A stretch of 5,675 nucleotides of DNA from Nitrospirota bacterium (GTDB lineage Bacteria; Nitrospirota; UBA9217): contig JAJYKN010000116.1 of assembly GCA_021788515.1 (NCBI GenBank), positions 1 to 5,675 of the forward strand, read 5' to 3'. The position numbers were made by a program, and so were the translations under genes. The notes below the pieces were generated by a model. That model was given only the letters and a program-made list of their open reading frames with translations. It did not search any database and was not told the origin of the DNA. This document shows, piece after piece, positions 1-5,675 of the stretch (position 1 is its first letter; each line of letters begins with the position of its first letter).

Positions 1-1305
1 TTCCCGTTCCGTCACCTGTTTCTGGAACCGTTCCTTCTGGTCGACGGGGTCGTTCAGCTCCGAGAACGCATTTGCGAGTTCCCTGCCCACGACAAACAAC
101 TCGAAGCGCTCCACATAGTCGGGGTTTTCGTCGCACTTCTTGGAGAGCGGAGAAATGTCCGTGGGATAGTCCGTGACAAAAGTGGGCTGAATGAGTTTGG
201 GCTCGACCAGGGCCTCAAAGATCTCGTTTAATATTTTCCCGAGGGGCTCTCCGCCCTTGAGATTCGCGCCCAGCTTCTTTGCATAGTCCCGCGCTTTCCC
301 GGCATCGATCAGCACCTCATCCGGCACACCGGCCTGGCGAAGAGAGTCGAGGTAGGTAACCCGTTTCCACGGCGGCGCAAGGCTGATTTTGTGCCCTTCG
401 TATTCGACGTCCGTGGTGCCGAGCACTTCCTGGGCCACCTGGCTCACCATCTGCTCGGTCAGGTCCAGCAAATACCGGTAGTCGGCGTAGGCGGTATAAA
501 ATTCGAGCATGGTGAATTCGGGGTTGTGGCGCGTGGAAATACCCTCATTGCGGAAATTCCGGTTGATCTCGTAGACCCGTTCGAATCCGCCCACGAGGAG
601 CCGTTTGAGGTAGAGTTCAGGCGCAATGCGGAGATAGAGGTCCATGTCCAGGGCATTATGATGGGTCTTGAACGGCTTGGCCGTAGCTCCTCCGGGGATG
701 GACTGCATCATGGGGGTTTCCACCTCGAGATACCCCCGCGCGTTCAGGAAGCTCCGGATCGCCTGCACGATCTTCGTGCGCAGCATAAAGACGTTCTTCA
801 CCTCGGGGTTCACGATGAGGTCCACATACCGCTGGCGGTACCGCAGTTCCACGTCGGTGAGACCATGCCACTTCTCGGGCAGGGGCCGGAGTGATTTCGA
901 GAGAAGAGTGAATTCCTCCATCTCAACCGTCAGTTCATTCGTTTTGGTGCGGAAGAGAAACCCCTTCACTCCGATAAAATCGCCGATGTCGATCTTTTTA
1001 AAAAGCGCGTACCGGTCCTCGCCGAGCGTGTTCTTTTGGAAATAGACCTGGATCCGGCCCGAACCGTCCTGGATATGGCCGAATCCGGCTTTGCCGAAGC
1101 TTCGCATGGCAACGATTCTGCCCGCGATAACAACTTCGATGCGCTTTGCCTCCAGCTCTTCTTTCGTCGTATTGCCGTACGCATCGATGAGCGCCTGCGC
1201 CGACGTCGATACGTCAAACCTTCCGGCGTACGGCTTCGTTCCCATCGCGCTGATTTCAGCAAGCTTTTTAAACCGCTGCTGGATCAGTTCGTTGTAATCT
1301 TCCAT
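1..1305 (-). CDS. lysS: Lysyl-tRNA synthetase, class II (C-terminus beyond the left edge)
   Basis: Cytoplasmic enzyme that charges tRNA-Lys with lysine using ATP. The frame is open from the ATG at 1305 to base 1, giving 435 residues with no stop; bacterial LysRS is usually about 490-505 residues, so about 60 are missing. It begins MEDYNELIQQRFKKL. An OB-fold anticodon-binding domain lies at about residues 55-140 (IAGRIVAMRSFGKAGF, then a GHIQDGSGRIQVYF strand pair). The class II catalytic core follows: motif 1 at about 180-200, ending GYLEVETPMM with its Pro at 198, and motif 2 around NFRNEG, with Arg252 and Glu254 for ATP and acyl-adenylate binding. HNPEFTMLEFYTAYADY follows, as in other LysRS. 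Motif 3 (GxGxDR) would lie outside the window. The start is supported by AAGGGG at 1312-1317, 6 nt upstream of the ATG, and by a consensus promoter about 120 bases upstream. No frameshift was seen in the part translated by hand. The identification is firm. Confidence 0.97.
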   Translation of the reverse strand, partial: MEDYNELIQQRFKKLAEISAMGTKPYAGRFDVSTSAQALIDAYGNTTKEELEAKRIEVVIAGRIVAMRSFGKAGFGHIQDGSGRIQVYFQKNTLGEDRYALFKKIDIGDFIGVKGFLFRTKTNELTVEMEEFTLLSKSLRPLPEKWHGLTDVELRYRQRYVDLIVNPEVKNVFMLRTKIVQAIRSFLNARGYLEVETPMMQSIPGGATAKPFKTHHNALDMDLYLRIAPELYLKRLLVGGFERVYEINRNFRNEGISTRHNPEFTMLEFYTAYADYRYLLDLTEQMVSQVAQEVLGTTDVEYEGHKISLAPPWKRVTYLDSLRQAGVPDEVLIDAGKARDYAKKLGANLKGGEPLGKILNEIFEALVEPKLIQPTFVTDYPTDISPLSKKCDENPDYVERFELFVVGRELANAFSELNDPVDQKERFQKQVTERE

Positions 1306-1423
1306 GCAAAACCCCTTTTGTCCCGGCAATCAGCCGCAGCAAGCGCGCATGTGCCCGGTAAATTATCCCGCGGCCCGCACTGACGTAAGCGGTCAATTTT
1401 TAATTTTTTTTGGTTCGATGCGG

Positions 1424-1453
1424 ATTATACTGATTATGGACTAATGCTGTCAA
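1424..1453 (-). promoter_or_regulatory. Sigma70-type promoter of lysS
   Basis: Read on the minus strand, TTGACA (1448-1453) and TATAAT (1424-1429) both match the housekeeping sigma70 consensus exactly, separated by 18 bp (optimum 17). The expected transcription start is near 1417, giving a leader of about 110 nt before the lysS ATG. The start of the leader is A-rich (an A8 run, then AATTAAAAATT), and the part nearer the gene is GC-rich. The promoter is intergenic, correctly oriented and close to the gene, which makes a chance match unlikely. The start point and activity are inferred. Confidence 0.8.
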
Positions 1454-1495
1454 GAAATAAACCGGATTCGCTCCTTCGTCCTGGTCAGAACCGGT
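1452..1495 (-). terminator. Possible intrinsic terminator of the outer-membrane protein gene
   Basis: On the minus strand, ACCGGTTC (1488-1495, the last codons of the upstream gene) can pair with GAATCCGGT (1461-1469). This gives 8 base pairs with one bulged T and an 18-nt loop that contains the stop codon. A T-rich stretch, TTATTTCTT (1452-1460), follows directly. The arm-plus-T-tail layout fits a Rho-independent terminator, but the loop is long, the stem is bulged and the T run is interrupted. The T tail runs into the -35 box of the lysS promoter, so termination and the next initiation would be adjacent. This is a by-eye reading with no energy calculation. Confidence 0.35.
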
Positions 1496-2486
1496 ATCGG
1501 TAATCGACTCCTGCCGTGAAATCCGGAGCGCCCGACGTATCAGGATCCTCGGTTATGGCAATCCCGACGGAGGCCGGGCCATGAAAACGGTACCTTCCGC
1601 CGATGCTCGCCATCATCGAAGAGTCGTCCATGCTCCTCACCCCGGTTTTTGGGAAAGGGGAAGTCTCAACCATCATCTGCGCATTCAACAGCACTTGGCG
1701 GGACAACATCCATTCCAGTCCAGCGCCGCCGTAATAATAATTCTTGAGATTCACCTCGTCTTTCCCATGAAGCCCCTTGATGAGGCCCATGCCGGCATTG
1801 ACGTAGAGCATGACATCGTACCGCAACGGCTCGTTCAGAAGCAGCGCAATCCCCCCGTTCGTTTCCCCGCTCCCGAATCCGTACCCGGGATCTCCCGTGG
1901 GAATGTTCAGAAACCCCTGGATACTGACGATCGATTCGTTCATTCGGTAGAGGGCTTGCTTGATCTCGAGCATGATGTCGCCGACGCCTGTTTTATTGGG
2001 TTCCTCATGCATGACGGTCTTGCCGTCACGGGTGACGTCGAAAAGAAAAACATTTTTCGGACGGTTGCTCCTCCCATAGGTGCCGTTCATTCCCAAGACA
2101 CGATGATAGACATCCAGGAAATCGTCCATGAAACCGTTGCCGTACCTGATAACCGGCAGGTCGAACCCGATTTCCGTGGATTCTCCCACGAGATGTTTCA
2201 GTTGAATGTCAAACTGAGCGGTTTCGAGATCAATACCAAAATGCCAATCCTTGTATCCATCCACCAGGTAGGTACTGGAATAGGAGAAGTTGAGATCCAA
2301 GGCATTCTCCGGTTCAGCAGATGCCAGAGAAGGGGGGCCGAGCGGAACGTACAATGGGTGGCCGTTTTTGACGACAAGAGGTCCTTCAAAGCTCCCGGCA
2401 AAAGACGTGGTCGCCATGAATGTTGCGAGCAGGATAAAAGAGAGCGTCTTCTTTTGACAAGGCATCCATGGTCTGCAAAAAATCAT
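1485..2486 (-). CDS. Probable DUF3187-family outer-membrane beta-barrel protein
   Basis: A 333-residue protein of unknown function, probably exported and inserted in the outer membrane. Residues 8-30 form a classical signal peptide: Lys12-Lys13, a hydrophobic stretch LSFILLATFMATTS, and a likely cut after SFA30. No lipobox cysteine is present. Mature features include PLYVPLGPPSLASA (about 44-57), which recalls DUF3187 proteins, then alternating strand-like segments rich in Gly, Tyr and Phe. Examples are STEIGFDLPVIRYGNG and IPTGDPGYGFGSGETNGG, the latter typical of porin-like transport or MetA-pathway-type barrels. The protein ends DYRYRF, the terminal aromatic residue recognised by the BAM machinery. 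The start is uncertain: ATG at 2486 and ATG at 2465 (326 residues, beginning MPCQKK) both leave the signal peptide intact, and neither has a good Shine-Dalgarno sequence. The gene lies 80 bases after purC on the same strand, so read-through is possible. The family name comes from memory of its motifs and needs a profile search; the outer-membrane location is better supported than the family. Confidence 0.8.
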   Translation of the reverse strand: MIFCRPWMPCQKKTLSFILLATFMATTSFAGSFEGPLVVKNGHPLYVPLGPPSLASAEPENALDLNFSYSSTYLVDGYKDWHFGIDLETAQFDIQLKHLVGESTEIGFDLPVIRYGNGFMDDFLDVYHRVLGMNGTYGRSNRPKNVFLFDVTRDGKTVMHEEPNKTGVGDIMLEIKQALYRMNESIVSIQGFLNIPTGDPGYGFGSGETNGGIALLLNEPLRYDVMLYVNAGMGLIKGLHGKDEVNLKNYYYGGAGLEWMLSRQVLLNAQMMVETSPFPKTGVRSMDDSSMMASIGGRYRFHGPASVGIAITEDPDTSGAPDFTAGVDYRYRF

Positions 2487-2566
2487 GTCAGATTGAGAGG
2501 GAACAAGCAGCTGTGCTTATAAGAAAAAATGTGGCGCTTTTTTGCGCATATTTCCCCTTCCTCTGG
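2487..2566 (-). other. purC to outer-membrane protein intergenic spacer with two small hairpins
   Basis: This AT-rich 80-base spacer holds two small inverted repeats when read on the minus strand. GCGC-A6-GCGC (2534-2547) is followed four bases later by a T6 run (2524-2529). AAGCA-CAGC-TGCTT lies closer to the next gene, at about 2506-2519. The first could act as a weak terminator or attenuator after purC, but a 4-bp stem separated from its T tract is a poor one. I see no convincing -35/-10 pair and no Shine-Dalgarno sequence before either candidate start of the next gene. Confidence 0.3.
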
Positions 2567-3454
2567 TCACTTGCTTGCCAACAATCTGAGTACTTCAAGA
2601 TACTTCTCGCTCGTTTTCCTGACCACATCATCGGGAAGCACGGGCGCCGGCGGTTTCTGGTCCCAGGTCAGTGAAAGAAGATAATCCCTGACAAACTGCT
2701 TGTCATAACTCTTCTGCACAACTCCTTCCCGGTAGCCGCTTTTCGGCCAGAAGCGGGAGGAATCGGGGGTGAGCACTTCGTCGATCAGGATGACCTCATT
2801 GTTGTATATCCCGAATTCGAGTTTCGTATCAGCGATAATAATGCCCTTGGATTCAGCAATATCACAGGCCCGGTTATACACTGCGAGGGCGTACGACTTG
2901 ATCTTTTCGGCAACATCTTTTCCTACCAGTTTTACCACTGTGCCGAAATCGATATTTACATCGTGCTCGCCCACTTCGGCCTTGGTGGACGGTGTAAAAA
3001 CAGGCGTGGGAAGCCGCGATGCCTCGGTCAGCCCCTGCGGAAGCTTAATGCCGCTCACCGACCCGGTTGTCTTGTATTCCTTGAGCCCGGAACCCGTGAG
3101 ATAGCCGCGGACGATACACTCCACCGGAAGCGGCTGCGACTTCCTCACCAGCATGCTCCTGTCCGCGAGGATTGCCGCATGGGGCCGGCACTCCGGAGGG
3201 AAGTCTTTGACGTCCGTGGACAGGAGGTGGTTCTTCACAATCGTTTCCATCTGGGAAAACCAGTACTTGGAAATCTGCGTCAGGACCCTCCCCTTTTCCG
3301 GCACGGCGTTCGGAAGCACGACGTCGAAGGCGGAAATCCTGTCCGTCGCAACAATGAGAAGGGTATCTCCCAGATCGTAAATATCACGGACTTTTCCCCG
3401 CCTGGGCGGCCGCAATCCTGCAAGATCAGTCTTGAGTACCAGTGGTGTCGTCAT
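2567..3454 (-). CDS. purC: Phosphoribosylaminoimidazole-succinocarboxamide synthase (SAICAR synthetase)
   Basis: Cytoplasmic enzyme of de novo purine synthesis that joins CAIR and aspartate with ATP to give SAICAR. From the ATG at 3454 it is 295 residues, close to yeast Ade1 (about 306) and longer than the compact E. coli-type PurC (about 240). The N-terminal nucleotide-binding part shows [11 protein letters not shown] (18-28) and [11 protein letters not shown] (35-45). Family signature 1, [14 protein letters not shown], is at 109-122, and signature 2, [10 protein letters not shown], is at 206-215. [13 protein letters not shown] (225-237) and DKQFVRDYL (251-259) are typical of the long form. 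The frame has upstream ATGs at 3484 and 3469, but 3454 is preferred: GAGGTG sits just upstream and homology begins with [11 protein letters not shown]. The start overlaps the preceding gene by 29 bases, suggesting translational coupling. No other purine gene is in view. The identification is firm. Confidence 0.96.
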   Translation of the reverse strand: MTTPLVLKTDLAGLRPPRRGKVRDIYDLGDTLLIVATDRISAFDVVLPNAVPEKGRVLTQISKYWFSQMETIVKNHLLSTDVKDFPPECRPHAAILADRSMLVRKSQPLPVECIVRGYLTGSGLKEYKTTGSVSGIKLPQGLTEASRLPTPVFTPSTKAEVGEHDVNIDFGTVVKLVGKDVAEKIKSYALAVYNRACDIAESKGIIIADTKLEFGIYNNEVILIDEVLTPDSSRFWPKSGYREGVVQKSYDKQFVRDYLLSLTWDQKPPAPVLPDDVVRKTSEKYLEVLRLLASK

Positions 3455-4766
3455 CTTCACCTCGTTCATGATTTTCCGGCGCATACTTGAGGATGCGGAT
3501 CCGGGATATCCGGTTTTTGCGGAGCCGGAGCACGGTAAACATCAGGTTGGCGAATTTCATCTGGTCGCCTTCCGAGGGCAGCCGTCCGAACAGGCCCAGG
3601 ACAAAACCGCCGATAGTCTCGAACTCATCCTCCGGAAGCTGAACACCCAGTTTTTTATTCAGCAATCCTATGTCCGTCCTGCCGTCCACGACGTAGCGAT
3701 TGGCGGCAACTTCATGGATTTCGCGCAAATCCTTTTCCTGCTCGTCGCGGATGTCTCCGACGATTTCCTCGATAAGGTCTTCCATGGTAACAAGGCCGTC
3801 GGTCCCCCCGTACTCATCCCCCACGAGGGCGAGGTGAATGCGCTTTTCGCGCATCTCCTTCAGCAGAACGCTCACGTTTTTATTCGGCGGTACAAAATAG
3901 GGTTTGCGAAGAACTCCTCCGAGCTGAACCTGCTGGTTTTCCATGTGAAGCGCAAGGATATCCTTAAGATAAACGACGCCGATGATGTTGTCAATGGTCT
4001 CGCTGTACACCGGTAAACGGGAAAATCCTTTTTCATTCATCGTGCGGAGAATGACATCGATATCATTTCCGGTCTCGACGGCCACGATCTCGGTCCGGGG
4101 GACCATCACCTCTTTGACCACCGTATCGGTAAACCGGAAGACGCTGTGGATCAAGTCCTCCTCAGAGGATTCAAAGACGCCGCTCTTGCGGCCTTCCCGT
4201 ATTAGGTATTTCACCTCATCTTCCGAAATGAAATTGGGTTCCTGCCCCTGTTCGAGCTTGAATAACCGAAGGACAATATTGCTCGACCTGACCAGAACCC
4301 GGAGAACGACAGACAGCGCCCGCGAGAGAAAATCAATGGGAACGGAGGTAAAAAAGGCAATCCGTTCGGAATGACGAATCGCGAGCGACTTGGGGACCAG
4401 TTCTCCGATAACGATAGTGACGTAGGTGATCATACTCACCATGATGACAACCGCAAGCGGTTCGGCGATTTTCTGGATAAAGGCAACGGGCAATGAAAGC
4501 AAGAGCGGTTTGACATGAACGACGGCGATAATACCGCCTATCGCCGCCGCCAGGGTCCCTACGAGGGTGATGCCGATCTGGACCGTTCCCAAAAATCGCT
4601 CGGGCTCTTCGAGGAGCCTTTGGACTCTCCTCGCCGCCGGGTCCCCGCTCTTGACCAGGTGTCGCACGCGGCTTTTCCTGAGCGAAATCAGGGATATTTC
4701 AGACGCCGAAAAAAAGCCGTTTACGATGATCAACGATGCAATCAGCAGTATGTCGAATAGCCACAT
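3426..4766 (-). CDS. CNNM/DUF21-CBS-CorC membrane protein (HlyC/CorC, TlyC-like family)
   Basis: Inner-membrane protein of the family often labelled hemolysin. Members are linked to Mg2+/Co2+ transport or efflux, and haemolysis is not expected from the sequence. From the ATG at 4766 it has 446 residues. The DUF21 membrane domain covers about 1-175, with hydrophobic helices near 3-25, 61-84 and 100-128 and perhaps one at 141-160. It carries the family motifs [11 protein letters not shown] (16-26) and GELVPKS (121-127). A CBS pair covers about 215-340, starting at VMVPRTEI (220-227) and ending with [19 protein letters not shown] (321-339); such pairs bind adenine nucleotides. A CorC/HlyC C-terminal domain follows at about 354-428, then an acidic tail. 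A GTG at 4796 would add 10 residues overlapping ubiD. The ATG is preferred because it puts the first helix at the N-terminus as in relatives, with AGG 7 nt upstream, although that site is weak. It begins 8 bases after the ubiD stop and its end overlaps purC, so the three are probably cotranscribed. The transported ion cannot be told. Confidence 0.92.
   Translation of the reverse strand: MWLFDILLIASLIIVNGFFSASEISLISLRKSRVRHLVKSGDPAARRVQRLLEEPERFLGTVQIGITLVGTLAAAIGGIIAVVHVKPLLLSLPVAFIQKIAEPLAVVIMVSMITYVTIVIGELVPKSLAIRHSERIAFFTSVPIDFLSRALSVVLRVLVRSSNIVLRLFKLEQGQEPNFISEDEVKYLIREGRKSGVFESSEEDLIHSVFRFTDTVVKEVMVPRTEIVAVETGNDIDVILRTMNEKGFSRLPVYSETIDNIIGVVYLKDILALHMENQQVQLGGVLRKPYFVPPNKNVSVLLKEMREKRIHLALVGDEYGGTDGLVTMEDLIEEIVGDIRDEQEKDLREIHEVAANRYVVDGRTDIGLLNKKLGVQLPEDEFETIGGFVLGLFGRLPSEGDQMKFANLMFTVLRLRKNRISRIRILKYAPENHERGEDDDTTGTQD
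3458..3463 (-). promoter_or_regulatory. Ribosome binding site that decides the purC start
   Basis: GAGGTG on the minus strand, with the GAGG core 5 nt before the ATG at 3454. The two upstream in-frame ATGs (3484 and 3469) have no comparable sequence at the right distance. The site lies inside the coding region of the preceding membrane-protein gene. Confidence 0.6.
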
Positions 4767-4774
4767 AGAGGTAC

Positions 4775-5675
4775 CTAGAACCCGTACTCCTTCCACCGCT
4801 CTTCGACTTTTTGTTGAATATGCAGGTCCATTTTTATTTCATCGGGCCACGGCCGCTGGAATCCCTCACCCGGCCCCTTGCGCGTCGCATCGATCCCCAT
4901 TTTACCGCCGAAACCGATCTGCGGGCATGAGTGATCGAGAATGTCGAGCGGACCGTCGGAAATGATCACGTCGCGCTGCGGGTCCACGTGGTTCATGACC
5001 TTCCACGTGACCTCGGAATAATCGTGGATATTGACGTCTTCGTCGCAGACGATCACGAACTTGGAGAGCATCAGCATGCCCGTGCCCCAGATCGTATGAA
5101 GCACTTTTTTTCCATGCCCCGGGTACCGTTTTTTAATCTTCACAATGACGTTGTTGTGAAATACGCCTTCGACGGGCATATCCATATCGAGGATATCGGG
5201 CGCAACCATCTGAAGAAGGGGAAGAAAAATCCGTTCCGTCGCCTTTCCGAGATACGCGTCTTCCTGCGGCGGCCGCCCCACCAGCGTTGCCGGATAAATA
5301 GCATCTTTCCGGTGGGTGATCGCCGTAATGTGGAACACCGGGTACTGATCGGCCTCTGAATAGTACCCCGTGTGATCTCCGAAGGGGCCCTCCACCCTCC
5401 GCTCACGGGGATCGACGAACCCTTCGAGCACAAATTCAGCTTCCGCAGGGACCCGGACGTTGACAGTCTTCCCCTGCACGACTTCAAGCGGCTTATTCCT
5501 CAAGAACCCTGCAAAAAGAAATTCCCCGATGACCGGCGGCAGGGGCGCGGTCGAGGCATAAATGATCGAGGGGTCGGCTCCTATGGCAACGGCCACTTCC
5601 ATCCGCTTGCCGATGGCTTCATAATGCTGGTAGTGACGCGCGCCGTCCTTGTGTTTGTGCCAATGCATGCCCGTC
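4775..5675 (-). CDS. ubiD: UbiD-family prenylated-FMN decarboxylase (N-terminus beyond the right edge)
   Basis: Non-oxidative decarboxylase. The classical UbiD removes the carboxylate of 4-hydroxy-3-polyprenylbenzoate in ubiquinone synthesis; close homologues act in menaquinone routes or on other aromatic acids, so the substrate is open. The frame continues to the right edge: two codons before the Met at 5668 read Thr-Gly, giving TGMHWHKHKDGARHY as in E. coli UbiD. That Met is therefore internal, and about 180-190 N-terminal residues are missing. Counting from it, GEFLFAGF (48-55) holds a Glu likely to be the metal/cofactor ligand. EGPFGDHTG supplies Glu93 and Asp98, spaced like the catalytic Glu277/Glu282 of fungal Fdc1; the catalytic Arg would lie outside the window. 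TLVGRPPQEDAYLG, TKFVIVCDEDVN (my alignment of KFVIVCDEDVN) and GGKMGIDATRKGPGE match the E. coli order to the C-terminus. The cofactor-making partner UbiX is not in view. The gene is followed after 8 bases by the CNNM/CorC-like gene. The family is firm and the exact role is moderate. Confidence 0.93.
   Translation of the reverse strand, partial: TGMHWHKHKDGARHYQHYEAIGKRMEVAVAIGADPSIIYASTAPLPPVIGEFLFAGFLRNKPLEVVQGKTVNVRVPAEAEFVLEGFVDPRERRVEGPFGDHTGYYSEADQYPVFHITAITHRKDAIYPATLVGRPPQEDAYLGKATERIFLPLLQMVAPDILDMDMPVEGVFHNNVIVKIKKRYPGHGKKVLHTIWGTGMLMLSKFVIVCDEDVNIHDYSEVTWKVMNHVDPQRDVIISDGPLDILDHSCPQIGFGGKMGIDATRKGPGEGFQRPWPDEIKMDLHIQQKVEERWKEYGF

Noticed and set aside
391..894. 167-codon plus-strand frame opposite lysS
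   Set aside because: It is antisense to the class II catalytic core, including motif 2. It is not an independent gene.
1306..1417. T-box or lysine riboswitch in the lysS leader
   Set aside because: The leader of about 110 nt is too short for the usual forms. I found no T-box-like sequence and no strong terminator/antiterminator pair.
2516..2521. TATAAG on the minus strand as a -10 box for the outer-membrane protein gene
   Set aside because: No -35-like hexamer lies 16-18 bp upstream; that position is an A-rich run.
1581..2522. 313-codon open frame on the plus strand opposite the outer-membrane protein gene
   Set aside because: It has nearly the same length as the minus-strand gene, but its translation is His/Arg/Gln-rich with no domain I recognise. 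The minus frame has a signal peptide and a barrel-like C-terminus, so the plus frame is its shadow.
3432..4016. 194-codon plus-strand frame opposite the CNNM/CorC-like gene
   Set aside because: It lies antisense to the conserved CBS and CorC domains and has no recognisable family features. It is explained by codon bias on the other strand.
3426..4766. Annotation as a haemolysin toxin
   Set aside because: The family name is historical. The DUF21-CBS-CorC arrangement points to an ion-transport membrane protein, and no toxin feature is visible.
4775..5668. Reading the Met at 5668 as the true start of the UbiD-like gene
   Set aside because: The frame stays open to the window edge, and the preceding codons give the conserved Thr-Gly before MHWH, so this Met is internal.

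Overview
The window looks like an ordinary chromosomal segment from a Gram-negative bacterium with mid-range GC. All five genes lie on the minus strand and are read from the right end of the window to the left. The organism cannot be named. The diderm assignment rests on a protein with a signal peptide, beta-barrel-like sequence and a terminal Phe. The long SAICAR synthetase (about 295 residues, of the yeast Ade1 type) and the UbiD decarboxylase resemble forms I recall from Desulfobacterota (Geobacter-like) and Nitrospirota. That placement is from memory and is tentative.

Layout in transcription order. (1) A UbiD-family decarboxylase, prenylated-FMN dependent, enters from the right edge without its N-terminal part and ends at 4775. 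(2) Eight bases later begins a 446-residue membrane protein of the CNNM/DUF21-CBS-CorC (TlyC/HlyC-like) family. (3) Its 3' end overlaps the start of purC (SAICAR synthetase, purine synthesis) by 29 bases. These three genes are packed as one transcription unit. (4) After 80 bases comes a gene for a probable DUF3187 outer-membrane protein. (5) After a further 179 bases comes lysS (lysyl-tRNA synthetase), which runs off the left edge without its C-terminal end.

The clearest regulatory signal is between the outer-membrane protein gene and lysS. A consensus sigma70-type promoter (TTGACA, 18 bp, TATAAT) faces lysS, and a possible imperfect terminator hairpin lies across the stop codon of the upstream gene. 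So lysS probably has its own transcript with a leader of about 110 nt. The other genes are probably driven from a promoter to the right of the window.

The genes serve unrelated housekeeping roles: quinone or aromatic-acid metabolism, ion transport, purine synthesis, the outer membrane and translation. I found no mobile element, CRISPR array, tRNA, rRNA or toxin-antitoxin module, and nothing that supports a previously undescribed system. The least understood component is the DUF3187-like protein.
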